Below, one piece after another: positions 6,462 to 11,731 of a DNA stretch of 11,731 nt. This stretch comes from Gammaproteobacteria bacterium (lineage in GTDB: Bacteria; Pseudomonadota; Gammaproteobacteria; Chromatiales; Chromatiaceae): NCBI GenBank assembly GCA_006227775.1, contig SBFV01000245.1, positions 1 through 11,731 of the forward strand. Direction: 5' to 3'. The notes below the pieces were generated by a model. The model was not told where the DNA came from and did not search any database. It saw nothing but the letters and a program-made list of their open reading frames with translations. The stretch's first letter is position 1. Each line of letters starts with the position of its first letter. The position numbers and the translations under genes are program-made.

Positions 6462-7208
6462 TCACCAGAGTAGCAGGACGGCCCCACCCGCGGGGGGGAT
6501 GGATTGTTGTGGCGCGAGTCGTTTTACCTCCTCGGAAGAAAGATGGATCACCTTGAGATGAGGGTGGTGGTTGACCAGGACCTCAAGCTGGCGCCGTTCG
6601 TCATCGGTGGAAGGCTTGGACGGGTCCAGGAGCTGGGTACCGCCGCCGGGGGTAGGTATCGCAAGGTCCTCAGGCTGGGTCCCGACCCCAATGGTCGCCA
6701 CCGGGGCGCGGGGTGGCGGTCCCGAATTCGGAATGGGGCCGAAACGAACGCTGGATCCCTGTTGGCCGTAAGGTGCCAGGACGTTGGGGACGGCCGGAGC
6801 ACCCTCTTCGCCTTGGGCGATAGTCTTGGGGGGCGATGGTGGAGTGGGGCTGGAGGCTCCGTCCGGAACGGAGGCCGAGCCCGACGCAGGACCCGTGCCC
6901 GACGCGGAGGCCGAGCCCGTGCCGGTGGCCGGGATAGAGCCTGGAGTGGCGCCCAGGCCGCCTCCAGTGCCGCCTAGGCGCTCGAAGCGATCCACCTTGA
7001 TGACACGTCGGCCATTTTCCTCGACGATCCGCGCCGTCAAGCGGTATTCACCATCCTGGCTGCCCGCCTTTAGTGCGTCCAGCACTTCCCGGTTGATATC
7101 GACAAGCTCCTGGGCGTTGCGCTCCATCATGGCGCGGTTACCGGTCCACCCTGGGACCGGCACCGCCGCGAGCGCCATCAGGACGCCAGCGCGCGTGATG
7201 GCGCCCAT
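6462..7208 (-). CDS. Exported protein of unknown function with Gly/Ser/Pro-rich linker
   Basis: The predicted product has 248 residues; I do not recognise the family. The N-terminus (MGAITRAGVLMALAAVPVPG) looks like a short signal peptide or membrane anchor. Residues 27-78 form a small structured region (AMMERNAQELVDINREVLDAL, then EYRLTARIVEENGRRVIKVDRFERL), probably helix plus strands. Residues about 79-200 are low-complexity, rich in Gly, Ser, Ala, Thr and Pro. The C-terminal 45 residues (DDERRQLEVLVNHHPHLKVIHLSSEEVKRLA) look folded again and end in a hydrophobic LLLW. Start choice: AGGGA lies five bases before the ATG at 7208. A GTG at 7223 in the same frame is directly abutted by its purine-rich stretch and would overlap less sensibly. 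Only eight bases separate it from the TPR gene stop, so the pair is probably translated in a coupled way. Confidence 0.7.
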   Translation of the reverse strand: MGAITRAGVLMALAAVPVPGWTGNRAMMERNAQELVDINREVLDALKAGSQDGEYRLTARIVEENGRRVIKVDRFERLGGTGGGLGATPGSIPATGTGSASASGTGPASGSASVPDGASSPTPPSPPKTIAQGEEGAPAVPNVLAPYGQQGSSVRFGPIPNSGPPPRAPVATIGVGTQPEDLAIPTPGGGTQLLDPSKPSTDDERRQLEVLVNHHPHLKVIHLSSEEVKRLAPQQSIPPAGGAVLLLW

Positions 7209-7216
7209 CGTCGTCC

Positions 7217-7846
7217 CTACCACTCCCCTGGCTTTAGGGCGCGGCCGCCGCCAGTGAACTCGGTGGCCCGTTCAACCTTGGGAGGGCGATTGCCGCCACC
7301 GCCGCCGCCACCGCCGCAGATTTCACGCTGGGCGCGCCGGAGGCCTTCCTTAGCGTCAAGGAGGCCGGGATTCAACGCCAGGGCCTTCTTGTACATATCG
7401 ACGCTGGCCTTGCAGTTGCCCTGCATGCGATAGATTTCCCCCAGGTAGTAGAAGGGCATGGGATCGGCCGGGGCATATTCGGTCGCCCGTTTCAGATGGG
7501 TTTCGGCCGGACCATATTCACGCATCTTGAAATAGAGGATGCCCGCCCGCGCATGGGCCCCCCCATGGCTAGGCTGGACACTCACCGCATCGAGATAGGC
7601 GTTCAGTGCCTGGCGATTCATGTTCATGGCCTCGTAGGATTTGCCGAGACCATAGAAGGCTTCGCCGTAACGGGGGTCCAGGCGGGTCGCCTCCAAAAAA
7701 AAGGACACGGCGCTCTGATAATCACCCGCGTCATAGGCCGCCCGTCCCCGGTTGTAGTTATCCACCGCCGCGCCGTCGCCGGTCGGCATGGTCTGGCAAC
7801 CCATGAGCGTCAGGCTCAACAGCAGCAGCATAAAAAGTTTGCGCAT
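7217..7846 (-). CDS. TPR-repeat lipoprotein
   Basis: The predicted product has 209 residues. A strong lipoprotein signal ends in LMGC (14-17), and Gln at +2 favours the outer membrane. Residues about 29-165 hold four tetratricopeptide repeats: YNRGRAAYDAGDYQSAVSFF with ATRLDP; AFYGLGKSYEAMNMNRQAL with AVSVQP; AHARAGILYFKMREYGPAE with ATEYAP; and PFYYLGEIYRMQGNCKASV with ALALNP. TPRs bind partner proteins, so a scaffold or adaptor role at the membrane is likely, in the style of PilF/Pilotin or BamD-type lipoproteins, though I cannot assign one of these. After Cys177 comes a run of eight glycines and a basic, flexible tail. GGAGG lies five bases before the ATG. It is followed closely by the linker-protein gene and preceded by its own candidate promoter, 281 bases after the caspase-like gene. 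Confidence 0.85.
   Translation of the reverse strand: MRKLFMLLLLSLTLMGCQTMPTGDGAAVDNYNRGRAAYDAGDYQSAVSFFLEATRLDPRYGEAFYGLGKSYEAMNMNRQALNAYLDAVSVQPSHGGAHARAGILYFKMREYGPAETHLKRATEYAPADPMPFYYLGEIYRMQGNCKASVDMYKKALALNPGLLDAKEGLRRAQREICGGGGGGGGNRPPKVERATEFTGGGRALKPGEW
7292..7315 (-). repeat. Eight-codon glycine triplet repeat (GGC/GGT)
   Basis: Eight consecutive Gly codons (mostly GGC with GGT interruptions) encode the poly-Gly run near the C-terminus of the TPR lipoprotein. It acts as a flexible joint between the TPR body and the basic tail. Triplet repeats of this kind can change length by slippage without breaking the frame. Confidence 0.8.
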
Positions 7847-7910
7847 CTCGTCCTCCCCTGTGTTCGATGACTAATGGTGGTGAATGAAACGGAATCGGGT
7901 AACCGCACTA

Positions 7911-7940
7911 ACTATATATCAGCGACAAGAGGGCTGCCGA
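7911..7940 (-). promoter_or_regulatory. Candidate promoter for the TPR lipoprotein gene
   Basis: On the minus strand, TCGGCA (7940-7935) is followed by TGATATATAGT (7921-7911). This can be read as an extended -10 (TGA-TATATA) or as TATAGT with five of six consensus bases. The AT-rich block stands out in a G+C-rich background. Transcription would begin near 7904, giving a leader of roughly 58 bases. Confidence 0.4.
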
Positions 7941-7976
7941 AAGCTTTCCAGGTCGACGGAAGCTGCCGTGGCAGCC
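7931..7976. promoter_or_regulatory. Cluster of dyads overlapping the TPR promoter, possible operator
   Basis: The perfect 10-bp palindrome GAAAGCTTTC (7939-7948) adjoins the proposed -35. GGCTGCC (7932-7938) can pair with GGCAGCC (7970-7976), and a second GCTGCC (7962-7967) can pair locally with GGCAGC (7970-7975). The arrangement suits either a protein-binding operator or alternative RNA structures in a read-through transcript from the caspase-like gene. Confidence 0.3.
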
Positions 7977-8127
7977 GCCTGACGCAGACCCCTTGGATTC
8001 GCATGACCCCAGCGACCGCTCGGCGCGGAGGAGAATCAAGCCTGGGAGGACTGGCCCCCCGGATTTACCTCCCATGCTTACCTGCTGGAGTCACCCAGTC
8101 GTCAAGGAGTGTCCGGCAGGGTCGTTC

Positions 8128-11100
8128 CTACAAGGATTGCTTCAGGGCGATGGGGAAATCCTGGATGGTCTGAGGCTTGGTGGTGGTCGGGGTCTGCTTA
8201 TTGCCCGTGAGCTTCTTGACCCGCTCGCTCAGATAGAGATCGAGCTTATTGATGGTGATCCGGCCGTCCTGGGTGTAATCCGCCGCCCCGTCGATGCCCT
8301 CCACCAGGGCCTTGGTGAAAGCGCCATTGCCCCATTCCGCGTTTTCCAGGGAATACTGTTTGCCGGTGGAACTGGCGAAGACCACCACCCCATTCTCGGC
8401 GGAGGTCAATTCGTTGATGACGCCAGTGATGTTAGCGACGTTGCGGCGCGTGCCCATGATATTGCCCGAATGGCAGGTATCGATAAAGGCCAGGGTCTTA
8501 CCCGGCAAGGCGGACAGGGTATCCCGGACGTCATACCAGGGTACCGCGGTACGCCGGAGCCGCTCCGGATTGGCATCCTTGGTCAGGTAGTAGTAATTCC
8601 CATCCGGATCGTTCTCCCCATGGCCGGAGATGAAGAGCACGGCGACATCGTTGCTGGTGACCTCGGCCCGGAGCCAGTCGAGACCGTCCAGGAGGCTGTC
8701 CTTGTCCGGGTTCTCGAGGATACGAATCTGTGCCTCACGATAGAGGCCACCGGACTGGCGTTGCAAGGCGGCACCGAAATCCCGGGCATCCTTGGCGGCA
8801 AAGACCAGGTCCAGACCTTCCGCCTCATAGTCGGAAACGCCGGCGATCAAGGCATAGAGCTTGGGCTGGATGACGAAACTCTCCGGCTGGCCGCCTTCCC
8901 ATCGCAGCCGAATCGACTCCGGGGGGGAGGCGCCAAAGCCGTTTTCGGCTACCAGGGTGAGGGTCAGATCCCGGCCCGGCAGCTCGACCTCCATGACCTG
9001 CTCTCCCTCGGTTGCCAGGGTCGTATCGGTCGCCTCCGTCTGCGCGGGTGCCGCCTCTTTGTCCGGCATAGCCGCCGTCACCCGTTGCAGGCCGCGACGG
9101 GCGTCCAGGGGACGGCCATCCACCAGCACCTGGAACTGCTTGAGGGGCTCGCCGCCGGGGTTCTTGACGCGATAGCGCAAGGTCAGGGGCCCCTGGCCGA
9201 AGGGGTCACCGTCGCGGGGACTGAGGATCTGGACCAGGGGGGGTAGGGCGGCCGCCACTTTCTGGCCGGCCAGGGTACGTTCACCCTGGTTGTTGGCCAA
9301 GGTAATGGCTTGACCTTCATCCAGGGTGTCGAGGAGGTTTCCCACCACCTGGGGACGGTAGAAGCGCTCACGAAAGCTGCTGACGGGATAGAAATCCGCG
9401 GCCTCGACCTTGGCCGGGGCCTTGCCGACCAGGGTCCCCACCTTGGGGGGCGCCTGGGGGGCGGCCCGCTGGGGAAGGACCTCGAAGGCAAGGTATTCCA
9501 AGCCCCTGACGACGTTCACGGGGATCGAGTCGCCGGCCGGTACCTGGCCGATGACCTCGATCAGCTCCTCGCGGGTCTGAACGCGAGCGCCGTTGACCGT
9601 CTCGATCTGGTCACCAGGCCGGATACCCGCGGCCTCCGCCGCCGAGCCGGGGACGACGTTGAGCACCGTCAGGCCCGCGCCCATTTCCACCCGGTTGAGA
9701 TGCCAGCCGATGAGGCGGTCGCCGCCGGGACTGGCGTCGTAATACCCGCCCGGGCTCCAGAGCACCCATTCCCGGGATTCCCGATGGACGAAGAGGGCGA
9801 GTAACTCCTGACCATCGGAGTAGCGGAACCAACGGAGGGTGCCATCGCCGCAGGCAGCCACCGCCAGCCGGCCATCGCCGCTGATGTTGACCCCCCACGC
9901 CGTATCCTGGAGGGGGGTCTGCCAGAGGAGCTGACCCTGGCGATCGTAGCGGCGCAGATACCAGCCGGTACCGAGGACGAAACTCTGGCCATCGGGGGCG
10001 ATGGCCAGGGCCCGGGAAGTCTCGTGGGAAGCCAGGGACAGGGGCTTGCCATTCAGGCGGGGAGAAGCTGAGTTCTCCCAGTCGCTGACCTTGAGGTTGG
10101 GGGCCTTGACGCGGGGGGCCGTCAAGGGCCTGATGCTCAGGCCCCGACGCGCCACCTCGTCGAGCCCTCCCAGCCCCAGCCCCTGTTCCTGGCGCCACTC
10201 GTTGAGGGCCTTGCGGACCTGGGGACCGGTGGTGCCGTCGATGGCGCCGGGGTCGTAACCCAGTTCATCCAGCCGCTGCTGGAGCAGCCAGGTCTCGTTG
10301 ATCTGGCCCTCGAACAGCCGCTTGGCATCGATGTCGAACATCACCCCCTGTTCACCGCCATAGCCCAGTCCCACCGCCACCCGCCGGCCATTGGCGGAGA
10401 GGCGGAAATGGTCCCCGAGCTTGTTGCGCAGGTCAGGGATGGAGGCGCGATGATGCTGGAGGACCTCCCCCGTGGCGCTCAGCCGGAACCAGGCGGGGTC
10501 ATTGGTGCCGACCAGCAGACCGCCCCGCGCCAGAGGGCGCAGGTCCGCCAGGCTGTTGCCCGTGCCCGTCCAGAAACGCCGCTCCCCCTTGCCGCCCTGT
10601 TCCCACGCCAGGACCGGAAACCTGCCCTCCCGCTGGTAGCGACCGCCGGCGAAAAGGCGCTGACCGTCAGCGGACCAGGCCACCTTGCTCAGATCCCCGT
10701 TATCGAGACCCTTGACCCCCGGCTGGTCCAGCGGGCGAAGATCCTGTCCGGATAGGATATTCACCGCGGCCTTATCCGCCAGACCGACGGCGATCCGGCT
10801 GCCATCCGGGGAAAAGGCGACGGCGAAAGGTTCCTTGCCACTGGGTGGGACGCGCTTGGCGACAAGGTCGAACTGGGGATCGTAAAGGCGGACCTGGCCA
10901 TCCAGCGAACTGGTCACCAAATGTCCCTGGGGTCCGAAGTCGCACCAATGGCTGGCGTCGCCGTAATGACCGTCACTGACAACGGCTTGCCAGTCGTGTG
11001 TGGACCAGACGCGGATCCCATCGCCGCCCAAGCTGCCGGCCAGGTAACGGCCGTCCCGGGAGAAACAGAGGTGATTGATGACGTTCGGCAAGCCCGGCAG

Positions 11101-11529
11101 GTGGCGGCGCAGTTCCCCGCTGGCCCGATCGAAGAGATACAGCAGATAGCTGCCATGGCCTTCCGTCCCCGCCTGGGTCGCGCCCCCTACCGCCAGCCAC
11201 TGCCCGTCTGGCGAGAGGGCGACGGCATACAGCCTGCCCTCGTCCCCTTCGCCGACGGGCACCCGCAGGGTCTTGAGCAGGGAACCGTCGGCCAGGCTCC
11301 AGATGCGCAGGGTCTTGTCGTCCGAAGCGGTGATGAGCAGGGTACCGGCCTGATCACCGTCGATGCGTTTGATGGGTCCGGTATGCATGCCCGTTTCGAG
11401 CCGTAGGATCGGGTCGGTTGGCAGACCCGTCGCCCCGGCCGCGAAGGGCGCCAGCAGCAGGGCAAGGGCCAGAACCAGAAGCCCCTGGGGGTGTCCCCCT
11501 AGGGGCGAAACCAGGCGATGAATGCGCAT
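8128..11529 (-). CDS. Secreted multidomain caspase-like (C14) protease: WD40, PG-binding-like, WD40, PDZ, Ig-like, caspase
   Basis: The predicted product has 1133 residues. The signal peptide (1 to about 33, GLLVLALALLLAPFAAGA) sends it to the periplasm. Residues about 39-409 are WD40-type repeats (TASDDKTLRIWSLADG, AVALSPDGQWLAVGG, AVAFSPDGSRIAVG). Residues about 412-464 match a peptidoglycan-binding-1 module (LLQQRLDELGYDPGAIDG, then VRKALNEW). WD40-like repeats resume at about 499-609. Residues about 618-687 are a PDZ domain (VVPGSAAEAAGIRPGDQIETVNG). An Ig-like segment (about 764-879) precedes the caspase fold (about 889-1124). The catalytic pair is His970 in ISGHGE and Cys1019 in FIDTCHSGN, both intact; Asp1017 is in the position that shapes a basic P1 pocket in metacaspases. 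AAGGAG lies six bases before the ATG at 11529; an upstream ATG at 11577 has no properly spaced site. First gene of the cluster; its substrate is unknown. Confidence 0.9.
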   Translation of the reverse strand: MRIHRLVSPLGGHPQGLLVLALALLLAPFAAGATGLPTDPILRLETGMHTGPIKRIDGDQAGTLLITASDDKTLRIWSLADGSLLKTLRVPVGEGDEGRLYAVALSPDGQWLAVGGATQAGTEGHGSYLLYLFDRASGELRRHLPGLPNVINHLCFSRDGRYLAGSLGGDGIRVWSTHDWQAVVSDGHYGDASHWCDFGPQGHLVTSSLDGQVRLYDPQFDLVAKRVPPSGKEPFAVAFSPDGSRIAVGLADKAAVNILSGQDLRPLDQPGVKGLDNGDLSKVAWSADGQRLFAGGRYQREGRFPVLAWEQGGKGERRFWTGTGNSLADLRPLARGGLLVGTNDPAWFRLSATGEVLQHHRASIPDLRNKLGDHFRLSANGRRVAVGLGYGGEQGVMFDIDAKRLFEGQINETWLLQQRLDELGYDPGAIDGTTGPQVRKALNEWRQEQGLGLGGLDEVARRGLSIRPLTAPRVKAPNLKVSDWENSASPRLNGKPLSLASHETSRALAIAPDGQSFVLGTGWYLRRYDRQGQLLWQTPLQDTAWGVNISGDGRLAVAACGDGTLRWFRYSDGQELLALFVHRESREWVLWSPGGYYDASPGGDRLIGWHLNRVEMGAGLTVLNVVPGSAAEAAGIRPGDQIETVNGARVQTREELIEVIGQVPAGDSIPVNVVRGLEYLAFEVLPQRAAPQAPPKVGTLVGKAPAKVEAADFYPVSSFRERFYRPQVVGNLLDTLDEGQAITLANNQGERTLAGQKVAAALPPLVQILSPRDGDPFGQGPLTLRYRVKNPGGEPLKQFQVLVDGRPLDARRGLQRVTAAMPDKEAAPAQTEATDTTLATEGEQVMEVELPGRDLTLTLVAENGFGASPPESIRLRWEGGQPESFVIQPKLYALIAGVSDYEAEGLDLVFAAKDARDFGAALQRQSGGLYREAQIRILENPDKDSLLDGLDWLRAEVTSNDVAVLFISGHGENDPDGNYYYLTKDANPERLRRTAVPWYDVRDTLSALPGKTLAFIDTCHSGNIMGTRRNVANITGVINELTSAENGVVVFASSTGKQYSLENAEWGNGAFTKALVEGIDGAADYTQDGRITINKLDLYLSERVKKLTGNKQTPTTTKPQTIQDFPIALKQSL

Positions 11530-11605
11530 CGAGATCTCCTTAGCCGTCCACTCGTTGTTCCCACCAAAACCGATCATCCCTGGGTATTGTTACGGATAGG
11601 TCTAT

Positions 11606-11611
11606 AGTATA
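11606..11611 (-). promoter_or_regulatory. Candidate -10 element upstream of the caspase-like gene
   Basis: On the minus strand TATACT (11611-11606, five of six consensus bases) lies in a short AT-rich stretch (GGCTATACTATAGACC). Transcription would begin near 11599, about 70 bases before the ATG at 11529. No good -35 hexamer is found at 16-18 bases, so a regulator or an alternative sigma factor may be needed, or the match is chance. I see no gene in the remaining bases to 11731. Confidence 0.3.
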
Positions 11612-11731
11612 GCCAGCGCGGATCAATCTTCGGTTGTAATGAGCCTGGTGGCGTCTGGCGGGGGACAAGCTGTAGGGTCACGACAGGATTGATGGCCGCA
11701 TCTTCGCCTTCGACAAACCAGTCAGATGTCC

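Larger units (their letters stand above)
7847..8127 (-). other. 281-base gap between the caspase-like and TPR genes
   Basis: I see no credible gene on either strand. Reading on the minus strand, TGGGAGG (8043-8049) pairs with CCTCCCA (8068-8074) over 18 bases, a possible stem about 55 bases after the caspase-like stop, but without a T-run. The left half contains an AT-rich island with a candidate promoter and several dyads, described separately. Confidence 0.5.

Noticed and set aside
5220..6473. 417-codon open frame on the + strand opposite the LPP20-like and FlgT-like genes
   Set aside because: It spans two well-supported minus-strand genes and the gap between them. Its translation is compositionally biased and has no domain.
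7209..7223. GTG start at 7223 for the linker protein
   Set aside because: The ribosome binding stretch touches the GTG with no spacing; the ATG at 7208 has AGGGA five bases upstream.
7874..8173. Small + strand open frame in the gap between the caspase-like and TPR genes
   Set aside because: It has no good ribosome binding site, is low in coding character, and runs into the antisense of the caspase-like gene.
7993..9246. 417-codon open frame on the + strand opposite the caspase-like gene
   Set aside because: The minus-strand gene shows clear domains, signal peptide and ribosome binding site. The + frame is a G+C-driven antisense shadow with no recognisable domain.
11530..11577. Longer start for the caspase-like protein (ATG at 11577)
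   Set aside because: The purine-rich stretch directly abuts that ATG, while the ATG at 11529 has AAGGAG at ideal spacing and begins the signal peptide.
1..11731. CRISPR array, tRNA, rRNA, insertion sequence or prophage attachment site
   Set aside because: I looked for regularly spaced repeats, cloverleaf-type sequences, transposase motifs and terminal inverted repeats and found none.

Overview
The window is G+C-rich and densely coding, with Shine-Dalgarno-type start sites. It reads as a chromosomal segment of a Gram-negative bacterium: five proteins carry Sec signal peptides, two have good lipoprotein signals (lipoboxes), and the protein families are typical of proteobacterial envelopes. A gammaproteobacterial origin, for example the Chromatiales or related sulfur bacteria, is an inference from protein style only. 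I see no rRNA, tRNA, CRISPR array, transposase or insertion sequence.

Left part, + strand. The 3' end of an unrecognised gene overlaps the start of fhs (formate--tetrahydrofolate ligase, 307-1968) through an ATGA. A small exported DUF302-type protein follows (2093-2557). Then come two related small envelope proteins (2662-3159 and 3408-3866) that share a C-terminal domain like that of the rickettsial 17-kDa antigen family. The first is a clear glycine-zipper lipoprotein. The second has lost most of the zipper and has a poor lipobox. Each of these two genes has its own candidate promoter.

Right part, - strand. Five genes run from 11529 down to 3926, and all encode predicted exported products. 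In transcription order they are: a 1133-residue caspase-like (C14) protein with WD40, peptidoglycan-binding-like, WD40, PDZ and Ig-like regions ahead of the protease domain; a TPR lipoprotein; a protein of unknown function with a long Gly/Ser/Pro-rich linker; a protein with two LPP20-like repeats; and a protein with a FlgT/LPP20-like N-terminal domain. The two halves converge between 3866 and 3926.

How it may work. The left half begins with one-carbon metabolism and continues with small envelope proteins. The right half is the more unusual part: a co-oriented set in which a secreted, putatively active caspase-like protease with several binding domains sits with a TPR lipoprotein and two proteins built on a fold known from outer-membrane flagellar accessory proteins (FlgP/FlgT), without any flagellar gene in view. 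An envelope-located protease and scaffold complex is a reasonable hypothesis, but nothing in the sequence proves a joint function.
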